Positions 18,965-27,517 of a DNA stretch of 64,000 bases are shown piece by piece (the stretch's first letter is position 1; each line of letters starts with the position of its first letter). Where the stretch lies: contig NZ_JALPRD010000002.1 in NCBI RefSeq assembly GCF_023197165.1, positions 1-64,000 on the forward strand, read 5' to 3'. This stretch comes from Sphingopyxis sp. MSC1_008. Lineage in GTDB: Bacteria > Pseudomonadota > Alphaproteobacteria > Sphingomonadales > Sphingomonadaceae. The position numbers and the translations under genes are program-made. The notes beneath the pieces were generated by a model that saw only the letters and a program-made list of their open reading frames with translations, searched no databases and was not told the origin of the DNA.

Positions 18965-20131
18965 ATGACGCAGCGCCGCCTCTCGCTGTTCGGTGCGACG
19001 GGATCGGTCGGGCAATCGACCCTCGATCTGGTGCGGCGCGACGGCGAGGCGTGGCAGATCGGCGTGCTGACCGCGAACAGCGACGTTGCCGAGCTTGCGA
19101 AGCTGGCAAAGGAATTTCGTCCCGACATTGCGGTGATCGCCGATGAAGCGCGCCATGGCGATCTCGCCGAGGCGCTGGCCGGCACCGGCATAGAAACCGC
19201 CGCGGGCGCCGAGGCGCTCGTCGAAGTGGCGCAGCGCCCCACGGACCTTGTCATGGCGGCCATCGTCGGCACCGCAGGGCTCGCGCCGACGATGGCGGCG
19301 CTTGCCGCCGGCTATGATGTCGCGCTCGCCAACAAGGAAGCGCTCGTGTCGTCGGGCGAACTGATGACCGCGGTGGCGCGCACGTCGGGCGCGACGATCC
19401 TGCCCGTCGACAGCGAACATAATGCGATCTTCCAGTGCCTCGCGGGCGGGCGCATCGATCAGGTGCGCCGCATCATCCTGACCGCCAGCGGCGGGCCGTT
19501 CCGCACGATGAGCGCCGACGATATGGCGCGCGTGACCCCCGCGCAGGCGGTGGCGCACCCCAATTGGTCGATGGGCGCGAAAATCAGCGTCGATTCGGCG
19601 ACGATGATGAACAAGGGGCTCGAACTGATCGAGGCGCATCACCTGTTCCCCGTCGGGCTCGAACGCATCGAAATCCTCGTCCACCCGCAATCGGTGATCC
19701 ACAGTCTTGTCGAATATATCGATTGCTCGACGCTGGCGCAGCTCGGCTCGCCCGACATGCGCATCCCGATCAGCAGCGCGCTTGCCTGGCCGCAGCGGAT
19801 GGCGACGCCGTGCGCGCCGCTCGACCTCGCCAGCATCGCGCGGCTCGATTTCGAGGCGCCCGACGAGATCCGCTTCCCCGCGACCGCGCTCTGCCGTGCC
19901 GCGATCGCCGAGGGCGGCGCGCGCCCGGCGCAGCTCAACGCCGCGAACGAGGTGGCGGTCGCCGCCTTCCTCGCCGGGCGCATTTCCTTCCCCGCGATCG
20001 TCGATACGGTGCGCCGCGTGATCGACGCCGATGCGCCCGCGGTGCCGGCATCGCTTCAGGACATATTCAGCGTCGATGCCGCATCCCGCGCGGCTGCCCA
20101 GCATTTTGTGGACCAATATGAACATGCTTGA
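18965..20131 (+). CDS. dxr: 1-deoxy-D-xylulose 5-phosphate reductoisomerase
   Basis: Dxr turns DXP into MEP with NADPH, the committed step of the non-mevalonate isoprenoid route that supplies UppS. The N-terminal Rossmann block is LFGATGSVGQSTLDLV. The family blocks ALANKEALVSSGEL, LPVDSEHNAIFQ (metal-binding Asp and Glu), TASGGPFR, HPNWSMGAKISVDSATMMNK and HPQSVIHSLVEY are all present. The length is 388, which is standard. The last 14 nt overlap the start of rseP in another frame. Confidence 0.97.
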   Translation: MTQRRLSLFGATGSVGQSTLDLVRRDGEAWQIGVLTANSDVAELAKLAKEFRPDIAVIADEARHGDLAEALAGTGIETAAGAEALVEVAQRPTDLVMAAIVGTAGLAPTMAALAAGYDVALANKEALVSSGELMTAVARTSGATILPVDSEHNAIFQCLAGGRIDQVRRIILTASGGPFRTMSADDMARVTPAQAVAHPNWSMGAKISVDSATMMNKGLELIEAHHLFPVGLERIEILVHPQSVIHSLVEYIDCSTLAQLGSPDMRIPISSALAWPQRMATPCAPLDLASIARLDFEAPDEIRFPATALCRAAIAEGGARPAQLNAANEVAVAAFLAGRISFPAIVDTVRRVIDADAPAVPASLQDIFSVDAASRAAAQHFVDQYEHA

Positions 20132-21254
20132 CGTACCGCTTTGGCTCTATCCGATCGCGTTCCTCGCGGTGCTGGGGCCGCTCGTCTTCGTGCACGAATA
20201 TGGCCATTATATCGTCGGCCGCTGGTGCGGGGTGAAGGCGGACACTTTTTCGATCGGCTTCGGGCGCAAGATCCTCGGCTGGACCGACAAGCGTGGCACC
20301 GAATGGAAGATCGGCTGGCTACCACTCGGCGGCTATGTCCAATTCGCGGGTGACCGCGATGCGGTGAGCCAGCCCGACGCCAATTGGCAGGCACTGCCCG
20401 CCGCCGAAAAATCGCACACTTTTCCCGCGCAGCCGGTGTGGAAACGCTCCCTCATCGTCCTTGCAGGGCCGATGACCAATTTCCTGTTCGCGATCCTGAT
20501 TTTTACGGGCTTCAACCTGGTCTATGGCATTCCGTCCACGCCGCCCGTTGTCGCCGTCGTCCAGGCGGGAAGCGCCGGCGATGAGGCCGGGCTACGTGCC
20601 GGCGATCGTATCGCTGCGATCAATGGACGAGCCACGGAAGATTTTTCCGATATTCGCATGGCCGTTGCCCCCGAGCTCGGCAAACCCGTGAATCTTGGTA
20701 TCGAACGCGGCGGGGAGCGTCTGAACATCACCTTGCGTCCCCGGGTCATTTCCGAGACCGACCAGTTCGGCAACAAGAACGAGCGCGCCATCATCGGTAT
20801 ATTGCCGGGGCCGCCGGTTCTGACCGCAGCGGGCCCCGTAACGGCGGTGCAGGCGGGCGCCGGCCAGACCTGGGGACTGGTGCGACTGACCGGAACCATT
20901 TTGGGCCAATTCCTGACGGGGCAGCGTTCGGTCAAGGAAATGGGCGGGCCGCTGCGCATCGCGAAACAGTCGGGCGAGGTCGCGACGCTTGGAGTGATCA
21001 CCCTCATCTCGTTCATCGCCTTCATTTCCATCAATCTGGGGTTCATCAACCTCTTGCCATTGCCGATGCTCGATGGCGGTCATCTGGCCTTTTACGCCTA
21101 TGAAGCGATCCGGCGCCGCCCCGCGCCGCCGCAGGCGCAGGAATGGGCGTTCCGATTCGGCTTTGCGGCCATCGTGACCCTTATGCTGGTCGTGACTTTC
21201 AATGATTTGGGCTCAATTGGCGTGTGGGACAGGATCGCCCGCTTGATTGGCTAG
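20118..21254 (+). CDS. rseP: Site-2 intramembrane zinc protease RseP/MmpA
   Basis: This inner-membrane protease cuts anti-sigma factors and other membrane substrates after a first cut. The zinc motif HEXXH is HEYGH at residues 26-30 in LVFVHEYGHYIVGRW. The third ligand lies in LLPLPMLDGGHL near residue 320. One PDZ domain is visible at about residues 125-195 (PPVVAVVQAGSAGDEAGLRA). The start is the ATG at 20118, inside the end of dxr (14-nt overlap); an ATG two codons later is also possible. The position between dxr and bamA is conserved in proteobacteria. Confidence 0.95.
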   Translation: MNMLDVPLWLYPIAFLAVLGPLVFVHEYGHYIVGRWCGVKADTFSIGFGRKILGWTDKRGTEWKIGWLPLGGYVQFAGDRDAVSQPDANWQALPAAEKSHTFPAQPVWKRSLIVLAGPMTNFLFAILIFTGFNLVYGIPSTPPVVAVVQAGSAGDEAGLRAGDRIAAINGRATEDFSDIRMAVAPELGKPVNLGIERGGERLNITLRPRVISETDQFGNKNERAIIGILPGPPVLTAAGPVTAVQAGAGQTWGLVRLTGTILGQFLTGQRSVKEMGGPLRIAKQSGEVATLGVITLISFIAFISINLGFINLLPLPMLDGGHLAFYAYEAIRRRPAPPQAQEWAFRFGFAAIVTLMLVVTFNDLGSIGVWDRIARLIG

Positions 21255-21327
21255 CGAGTCTGGGGCAGGGAGTGGCGCACGAACCCGCGGTCAGGCGGGT
21301 TTGTCGCTTTTGAGTTATTTTTTCGGG

Positions 21328-23991
21328 ATGAACAGCGTGGCTTCACACAAATTCTCGGCGCGGACACAGCTGTCGGCCCTCCTTATGGCAGGAACGATGC
21401 TCGGGGCGCCGGTGATGGCGCAGGAGGTCGCGCCGCCGCGCGTTCCCGCGCCCGCCCCCGAAGCGGCCCCCGTCGCGACGACGGTCAAGTCGATCACCGT
21501 CGTTGGCAACCAGCGGCTCGAGGCGCAGACGATCCTGTCGTACCTGCGCCTGCGCGTCGGTCAGCAGTATAACCGCGCGGTGCTCGACCAGGCGCTGAAG
21601 GACCTTGCTGCGACCGAGTTGTTCAAGGATTACCAGATCACCGACAATGATGGTGCGCTGACGATCCAGGTCGCCGAGAATCCGGTGATCAACCGCGTCA
21701 TCCTCGAAGGCAACAAGCGCCTGAAGGAGGACAAGATCCGGCCCGAGATCAAGCTCGCGCCGCGCCAGATCTTCACCCGCTCGAAAGTCCGCGCCGACGT
21801 TGCGCGCATCATCGAACTCTACAAGCGCCAGGGCCGCTTCGCCGCGACGGTCGAGCCCAAGATGGTGTCGCTCGACCAGAACCGCGTCGACGTCGTGTTC
21901 GAAATCAACGAAGGGCCGAAGTCGAAGGTCCGCCAGATCAACATCATCGGCAACGAGAAGTTCAGCGACGGCGATCTCAAGGACGAGATGGCGACGAAGC
22001 AGTCGAGCCTGATGACGATCCTGTCGTCGAACACCAGCTACGACCCCGATCGCCTCGCCTATGATCAGCAGAAGCTCAAGCTCTTCTATCTCACCAACGG
22101 CTATGCCGATTTCCGCACGATTTCGGCGGTGGCCGAGCTGACGAGCAACAAGCAGGACTTCATCATCACCTATGTGGTCGAGGAAGGCGAACGCTACAAG
22201 TTCGGCGACATCGACGTGAAGAGCGAAATCCGCGACTTCCAGCCCGAAATGCTGAAGAAGCTGCTGCCGATGAAGAAGGACGACTGGTATGATGCCAAGC
22301 TGGTCGAGGACACGATCGAAAGCCTGAGCGAAACCGCGGGCCTGTTCGGCTATGCCTTTGCCGACATCAATCCCGAATTCCGCCGCGACCCCGAAACGCG
22401 GACGATGGCGATCACCTTCAACGTCGCCGAAAGCCCGCGTACTTACGTCGAGCGGATCGACGTCAACGGCAACACGCTGACGCACGACAAGGTCGTGCGC
22501 CGCGAATTCCGTCTGAACGAAGGCGACGCGTTCAACAGCTTCGGTGTCAAGCGCACCGAAAACCGCATCAACAGCCTTGGCTATTTCCAGGAAAATCTGG
22601 AAATCCAACGCAAGGAAGGCAGCGCCCCCGACCGCATCATCCTCGAAACCAATGTCGAGGAAAAGCCGACCGGCGAACTCTCGCTGTCGGCGGGTTTCTC
22701 GTCGATCGAGAATTTCCTGCTCCAGGCGTCGATCCGCCAGCGCAACTTCCGCGGCCTCGGCCAGCAGCTCCAGGCGTCGGTCAACTATTCGAGCTATTCG
22801 AAGTCGATCGAACTCGGTTTCACCGAACCCTATCTGTTCGACCGCAACATCTCGATCGGCGGCAGCGTCTATCGCCGCGATTTGAACTCGTTCAACTTCA
22901 TCAACAACGACCGCCGGACGACGTTCCAGCAGGTCACGACGGGCGCGCAGATCAACGCCGGCGTGCCGCTGACCGAATTCATGTCCTTCTTCGCGCGCTA
23001 CAGCATCAACTTCGACGATGTGACGCTCGACAAGTCGATCTATTATTTCGGCGACGAGTGCGACCCGCTGGTCGCCGGCCGCTACCTGTGCGACGCGATC
23101 GGCAACCGCACGACCTCGCTGCTCGGCTATACGCTCGCTTATGACGACCGCGACAACCGTCTGCGCCCGACGCGCGGCCAGTCGCTGTCATTGAGCCAGG
23201 ATTTCGCCGGCCTCGGCGGCAGCGTCAAATATGTCCGCACGCGTCTGTCGGGTTCGAAGCACTTCAACCTCGGTAGCCGCTTCATCCTCAACGTCTCGGC
23301 CGAAGGCGGGTACATCTATCCGTTCGGCGGCCGTCCGACCCCGACGAGCGACAAGGTCCGCCTGACCGACCGCTTCTTCCTTGGCGAACCGCAGATGCGC
23401 GGCTTCGACATTCGCGGCATCGGCCCGCGCGTCATCCGCTACGGCTCGGTCGACCTGACCGATCCGGCCAATCCCGTCCTCGACACCACGACCGACGATC
23501 GCGGACAGATCGACGATGCGCTCGGCGGCCGCGCTTATTATCAGGGCCGGATCGAACTCGATATTCCGCTCGGCACCGGCGCGAAGGAAATGGGGCTGCG
23601 GCCGTCGATCTTCCTCGACGTCGGTTCGGTGTTCAGCGTGCGCAGGCCGCAGCTCACGACGCTGGCGAACTTCCGCGATCCCGCCGACGGGCTGACCAAA
23701 TATCTGTGCCGGAACGCGACCACCGGGCAACAGAATTTTGCAACGAACACGCCGAATGCCGATGGAACCCCGTCGGGCCAGTACCAGACCTGCGCCACCG
23801 GCTTCTCGCCGCTCGCGCCGTTCGAGGAACGCTTCTTCGGCGACACGTGGATGCCGCGCGTCTCGATCGGTGCCGGGGTCAACTGGAACTCTCCATTCGG
23901 TCCCTTCCGGATCGACTTCGCTTACGCCCTTCGCAAAGAAGAGGGTGATGATACCAAACGCTTCTCATTCAATGTAGGAACCCAATTCTGA
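21328..23991 (+). CDS. bamA: Outer membrane protein assembly factor BamA
   Basis: BamA inserts beta-barrel proteins into the outer membrane. From the ATG at 21328 the protein has 887 residues, with a signal peptide ending near PVMAQE. An upstream TTG at 21247 is in frame but adds a low-complexity stretch before the signal, so it was not chosen. Five POTRA domains cover roughly residues 45-440 (VKSITVVGNQRLEAQTIL opens the first). The 16-stranded barrel follows, with the conserved loop-6 motif in PQMRGFDIRGIGP and a C-terminal strand ending in KRFSFNVGTQF with the terminal Phe needed for recognition. The next gene, skp, overlaps its stop by one base. Confidence 0.97.
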   Translation: MNSVASHKFSARTQLSALLMAGTMLGAPVMAQEVAPPRVPAPAPEAAPVATTVKSITVVGNQRLEAQTILSYLRLRVGQQYNRAVLDQALKDLAATELFKDYQITDNDGALTIQVAENPVINRVILEGNKRLKEDKIRPEIKLAPRQIFTRSKVRADVARIIELYKRQGRFAATVEPKMVSLDQNRVDVVFEINEGPKSKVRQINIIGNEKFSDGDLKDEMATKQSSLMTILSSNTSYDPDRLAYDQQKLKLFYLTNGYADFRTISAVAELTSNKQDFIITYVVEEGERYKFGDIDVKSEIRDFQPEMLKKLLPMKKDDWYDAKLVEDTIESLSETAGLFGYAFADINPEFRRDPETRTMAITFNVAESPRTYVERIDVNGNTLTHDKVVRREFRLNEGDAFNSFGVKRTENRINSLGYFQENLEIQRKEGSAPDRIILETNVEEKPTGELSLSAGFSSIENFLLQASIRQRNFRGLGQQLQASVNYSSYSKSIELGFTEPYLFDRNISIGGSVYRRDLNSFNFINNDRRTTFQQVTTGAQINAGVPLTEFMSFFARYSINFDDVTLDKSIYYFGDECDPLVAGRYLCDAIGNRTTSLLGYTLAYDDRDNRLRPTRGQSLSLSQDFAGLGGSVKYVRTRLSGSKHFNLGSRFILNVSAEGGYIYPFGGRPTPTSDKVRLTDRFFLGEPQMRGFDIRGIGPRVIRYGSVDLTDPANPVLDTTTDDRGQIDDALGGRAYYQGRIELDIPLGTGAKEMGLRPSIFLDVGSVFSVRRPQLTTLANFRDPADGLTKYLCRNATTGQQNFATNTPNADGTPSGQYQTCATGFSPLAPFEERFFGDTWMPRVSIGAGVNWNSPFGPFRIDFAYALRKEEGDDTKRFSFNVGTQF

Positions 23992-24686
23992 TGAAGAAAA
24001 TCCTTGCCGCCTCGGCGCTGGCGATTGCCACGCTGTCGGTTTCGCCCCTCCTGTCGGCTCCCGCCATTGCCCAGGCAAAGGGCGTGGGCGTTGCCGACGT
24101 CCGCGTCGCCGCTGCCCGCTCGAACGCGTTCCAGACCGCCTCGACGCAGATCGAAACAACCTACAAGGCGCAGATCGACCAGCAGCAGTCGCGCGGCCAG
24201 ACGCTGCAGGCCGAAATCAATGTCCTGATCGCGAAATATAACGAAGAAGCGAAAAAGACGCCGGTCAACCAGGCTTCGCTCCAGGCAGCCGCCAAGGCCG
24301 TCCAGGACAAGCGTCAGGCCGCGCAGACCGAACTCGGTCAGATTGGCGCGCCCGTCGACCTCGCGATCGCGTATGTCGAAGACCAGATCAGCGTTCGCAT
24401 GAACGAAGCGATCAAGGCCGCGATGACCGCGAAAAAGGTCGACCTGCTGGTCAACCCCGAGGCGGTGATCGCCCGCGAAAACAATGTCGACATCACCGAC
24501 GCGGTGGTTGCCGAACTCAACCGCATCCTGCCGACCGTGTCGACCGCGGTTCCCGCCGGTTACCAGCCGGGCCAGCTTGTCCAGCAGCGCAACCAGCAGC
24601 TGATGGACCAGGCGCGCGCCGCACAGGGTACGCGTCCGGCGACCCCGGCTCCGGCACCGACCGGCACCGCACCGACCACTCGCTAA
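23991..24686 (+). CDS. skp: OmpH/Skp-family periplasmic chaperone
   Basis: The 231-residue protein has a signal peptide ([20 protein letters not shown], cleavage near AIAQA). A helical, Lys/Gln/Ala-rich middle (residues 45-150) would form the long arms of the Skp trimer that shield unfolded outer-membrane proteins. KGVGVADV in place of the usual IAVVD opening, and [20 protein letters not shown], match the OmpH family. It is longer than E. coli Skp (161) because of a Pro/Ala/Gln-rich C-terminal tail. The ATGA-type overlap with the bamA stop indicates coupled expression with the machine it serves. Confidence 0.88.
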   Translation: MKKILAASALAIATLSVSPLLSAPAIAQAKGVGVADVRVAAARSNAFQTASTQIETTYKAQIDQQQSRGQTLQAEINVLIAKYNEEAKKTPVNQASLQAAAKAVQDKRQAAQTELGQIGAPVDLAIAYVEDQISVRMNEAIKAAMTAKKVDLLVNPEAVIARENNVDITDAVVAELNRILPTVSTAVPAGYQPGQLVQQRNQQLMDQARAAQGTRPATPAPAPTGTAPTTR

Positions 24687-24691
24687 GATCG

Positions 24692-25171
24692 ATGACGGAC
24701 GGGGAAAAGTCGGACGGCGCTTTGGCTCCGGTGGATATCCGCCGGATCCTGACGCTGCTGCCGCATCGTTATCCGATGCTGCTCGTCGACCGGGTGGAAT
24801 CGATGGTGAAGGACACCTCGATCCACGCGGTCAAGGCGGTGACGATGAACGAGCCCTTTTTCCAAGGGCATTTTCCCGGCCGGCCGATCATGCCCGGCGT
24901 CCTCATCGTCGAGGCGCTGGCGCAGGCCGCCGGCATTCTCGCCATCGAATCGATGGGCCTCGCCGGTACGGGCAAGCTTGTCTATTTCATGGCGATCGAC
25001 GGCGCGAAGTTCAGGAAGCCGGTCGAGCCCGGCTGTCTGCTCGACCTGCATGCCACGATCATCCAGGCCAAGCGCAGCGTTTGCCGTTTCGAAGGCAAGG
25101 CGATGCTGAATGGCGCGCTCGCCGCGGAATGCCAGTTCACCGCGATGATCGCCGATCCGCCGGGCGACTAA
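24692..25171 (+). CDS. fabZ: 3-hydroxyacyl-ACP dehydratase
   Basis: FabZ removes water from 3-hydroxyacyl-ACP in fatty-acid elongation. The hot-dog fold carries the active-site histidine in [16 protein letters not shown] and the catalytic glutamate in [24 protein letters not shown] is the conserved N-terminal block. The length of 159 is normal. In most Gram-negative bacteria lpxD lies between skp and fabZ, and lpxA-lpxB follow. Here the skp-fabZ gap is 5 nt and the next gene is rpmE. Confidence 0.96.
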   Translation: MTDGEKSDGALAPVDIRRILTLLPHRYPMLLVDRVESMVKDTSIHAVKAVTMNEPFFQGHFPGRPIMPGVLIVEALAQAAGILAIESMGLAGTGKLVYFMAIDGAKFRKPVEPGCLLDLHATIIQAKRSVCRFEGKAMLNGALAAECQFTAMIADPPGD

Positions 25172-25190
25172 AGGCGCTCACACTCTTCAT

Positions 25191-25263
25191 CGTCACCCCG
25201 GACTTGATCCGGGGTCCACGACTTCAGCGCCGCCATGGATACCGGATCAAGTCCGGGACGACG
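25191..25263. repeat. Palindromic intergenic repeat, type C
   Basis: CGTCACCCCGGACTTGATCC at 25191 pairs with CCGGATCAAGTCCGGGACGA ending near 25262, around a 30-nt spacer. The first arm also folds on itself (CCCCGGACTTGATCCGGGG). It lies 20 nt after the fabZ stop and probably marks the 3' end of the rpsB-fabZ region. Only one copy of this type is seen in the window. Confidence 0.75.
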
Positions 25264-25382
25264 AGGTGAGGGGTGTTGCATTTTCCACGTTTCACCGTTA
25301 GGGGCCACCGCTTCGCAGCCCCGGACGGGGAAGCATCGACTCACGCGGCTGGTCGGAAACCAGCGGCACAGGAGCCTAAGAC

Positions 25383-25610
25383 ATGAAAAAAGACATTCAC
25401 CCCGCGTACCATATGATCAACGTCAAGATGACCGATGGCACCGAATATCAGACGCGCTCGACCTGGGGCAAAGAGGGCGACACGATGACGCTCGAAATCG
25501 ACCCCACCGCGCACCCGGCCTGGACCGGCGGCACCGGACGCATGCTCGACGCTGCGGGCCAGGTTGCGAAGTTCAACAAGCGTTTCGGTGGTCTCACCCT
25601 CAAGCGCTAA
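25383..25610 (+). CDS. rpmE: 50S ribosomal protein L31 (zinc-free type)
   Basis: L31 bridges the ribosomal subunits. The 75-residue protein begins [19 protein letters not shown], an L31 opening. The zinc-ribbon cysteines (CXXC) of the zinc-binding form are missing, so this is the C- form that does not bind zinc. Ribosome-binding site AGGAG lies 8 nt before the ATG. The gene is alone, between the type C repeat and the convergent glpK. No second L31 gene is visible in the window. Confidence 0.93.
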   Translation: MKKDIHPAYHMINVKMTDGTEYQTRSTWGKEGDTMTLEIDPTAHPAWTGGTGRMLDAAGQVAKFNKRFGGLTLKR

Positions 25611-25634
25611 GGACGCCCACCGCGAAAGCGGAGG

Positions 25635-27107
25635 TCAGCCCAAAACCTTTGCAAGCGCGCTTTGCCACCCGGCAAGGCGCGTTTTGCGTTTCTCGGTACC
25701 CAGCGCCGGCGTGAAGCGCGTCGCGGTGCCGCGCATCGCCTTCGCCGCGCTCGCCAGGTCGGGATAAAGCCCCGCGCCGGTCGCGGCGAGCATCGCGGCG
25801 CCGAGCGCGGTGCTTTCGACGAAATCGGGCCGCTCGACCGTGATGCCCAGCATGTCGGCGAGATCCTGCGCCATCCAGTCGTTCGCCGCCATGCCGCCGT
25901 CGATCCGCACCTCGGCCCAGTCGACACCGTCGGCGGCGAAGGCGGATTTCAGGTCGTTCGCCTGATAGGCCTGCGCTTCGAGCGCTGCGCGTGCGACATG
26001 CGCCTTCGTGGTTGCGAAGTTCAGTCCCGATATGGCCGCGAGCGCATCGGGGCGCCAGTGCGGCGCGCCGAGCCCGGTGAGGGCGGGGACCAGATAGACG
26101 CCGCCATTGTCGCTCACCGAGCGCGCGAGCCCCTCGCTCTCGCCCGCATTGGCGAGCAGACCCAGCCCGTCGCGCAGCCATTTGATCAGGCTGCCGGCGA
26201 CGAACACCGATCCCTCGAGCGCATAGGAGCGCACGTCGCCTTCCTGCACGAGCACCGTTGCGAGCAGGCGATGGTTCGATACCGGCCGCGTATTGCCGCT
26301 TGCCGACAGAATGAAGGCGCCGGTGCCGAAGGTCGCTTTGGTCTGTCCCGGTGACAGGCACGCCTGCCCGATCGTCGCGGCTTGCTGGTCGCCCGCCATG
26401 CCGCAGATCGGGATCGCGCCGCCGAACAGCGCCGGATCGGTCGTTCCGACGCGCGTCGTGCAGCCGGTGATTTCGGGGAGCAGGCGCATCGGGACGCCGA
26501 GCAGGCCGCATAATTCACTGTCCCAGCCGCTTTGGCCGTTGATGTCCATGAGCAAGGTGCGCGACGCATTGCTCGCGTCGGTGACATGCACGCCGCCGGT
26601 CAGCCGATACACCAGATAGGATTCGACCGTCCCGACCGCGAGGCGGTCGCCGGCTTCCTTCAGCTGCGGCCAATGCTTTAGCGCCCAGCCGATCTTGGTC
26701 CCCGAAAAATAGGGATCGAGCAGCAGCCCGCTTTTCGCCTGCGCCATGGGCTCATGGCCCGCCTCTTTCAGCGCGGCGCAATCGGCGGCCGAGCGCCGGT
26801 CCTGCCACACGATCGCGCGGGCAAGCGGCTCGCCGGTCGTGCGGTCCCAGAACACCACCGTCTCGCGCTGGTTGGTGATTCCGATCGCGGCGACATGGTC
26901 GACGCCGCCCGCCTGCGCGATCATCTCGCGCGTGCAGGCGAGGGTGGCCTCCCAGATTTCCGCGGCGTCATGTTCGACCAGGCCCGGGCCGGGATAATGC
27001 TGCTGGATTTCGCGCTGCGCGCTGCCGAGCGGGGTGCCGTCGGCACCGAAAAGCATCGTGCGCGTCGACGTCGTGCCTTCGTCGATGACGATGATCTTCT
27101 CGGCCAT
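25635..27107 (-). CDS. glpK: Glycerol kinase
   Basis: GlpK phosphorylates glycerol to glycerol 3-phosphate. The 490-residue protein shows the FGGY-kinase features: N-terminal phosphate loop IDEGTTSTRTMLFGADG, GITNQRETVVFWDR, and in the C-terminal half GMAGDQQAATIGQA and KATFGTGAFIL. The length fits the usual 495-500. There is no glpF transporter or glpD dehydrogenase beside it, so it is a lone gene. It is transcribed towards rpmE (24 nt between the stops). Confidence 0.95.
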   Translation of the reverse strand: MAEKIIVIDEGTTSTRTMLFGADGTPLGSAQREIQQHYPGPGLVEHDAAEIWEATLACTREMIAQAGGVDHVAAIGITNQRETVVFWDRTTGEPLARAIVWQDRRSAADCAALKEAGHEPMAQAKSGLLLDPYFSGTKIGWALKHWPQLKEAGDRLAVGTVESYLVYRLTGGVHVTDASNASRTLLMDINGQSGWDSELCGLLGVPMRLLPEITGCTTRVGTTDPALFGGAIPICGMAGDQQAATIGQACLSPGQTKATFGTGAFILSASGNTRPVSNHRLLATVLVQEGDVRSYALEGSVFVAGSLIKWLRDGLGLLANAGESEGLARSVSDNGGVYLVPALTGLGAPHWRPDALAAISGLNFATTKAHVARAALEAQAYQANDLKSAFAADGVDWAEVRIDGGMAANDWMAQDLADMLGITVERPDFVESTALGAAMLAATGAGLYPDLASAAKAMRGTATRFTPALGTEKRKTRLAGWQSALAKVLG

Positions 27108-27130
27108 TTATCTCCACCCTGTTCCCAATC

Positions 27131-27220
27131 CGTCGCCCCCGCAAAGGCGGGGGCCGCTGGCATTTCTAAAGCAACGTCGCTTGACGTCGATAGCGGCCCC
27201 CGCCTTCGCGGGGGCGACGA
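27131..27220. repeat. Palindromic intergenic repeat, type A (copy 1)
   Basis: CGTCGCCCCCGCAAAGGCGG with GGGCCGCT at 27131 is matched by AGCGGCCCCCGCCTTCGCGG with GGGCGACG near 27219. Each arm is itself a palindrome (CCCCCGC...GCGGGGG). Further copies lie at 42491-42570 and 49882-49960. It sits 23 nt upstream of the glpK start, in the divergent gap before rhlE. Confidence 0.85.
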
Positions 27221-27517
27221 TTATCTTGAAGAAGGAACAGCGTCTTCACAAGCTCAGGGCAAACGGAATAGGTAAGCGCGCAATAATCTTGCAATTCCAC
27301 GCAACCCATGCCATATGTTGTGCAGCGCAGCATGGCGGGACCACCCGCCGCAACTACCGGCAGCGTGATTTCCCGCCCATTTTCAGGTGCGGGCGAGCCG
27401 GACCAGCGCTTTGTCCCCAGAGGCACCCTTTCACGCGGGTCGTTTCGAACCCGCGGCCGTGCGCCGTCCGTTCGATCCGAACGGATGCGCCTGCGCGTCG
27501 CTCACTGTGAGTATTTT
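27221..27517 (+). other. Long leader region upstream of the DEAD-box helicase
   Basis: These 297 nt hold no convincing gene. A perfect 7-bp hairpin CGCGGGT/ACCCGCG with an 8-nt loop lies at 27434-27455, about 60 nt before the helicase start. RhlE-type helicases in many bacteria have long leaders linked to cold induction or autoregulation. That role is an inference here. Confidence 0.35.

Noticed and set aside
27308..27517. An N-terminal extension of the RhlE helicase
   Set aside because: The extra 70 residues have no family similarity, whereas MTTFNDFGLHADINRAL at 27518 is the normal opening with the Q motif.
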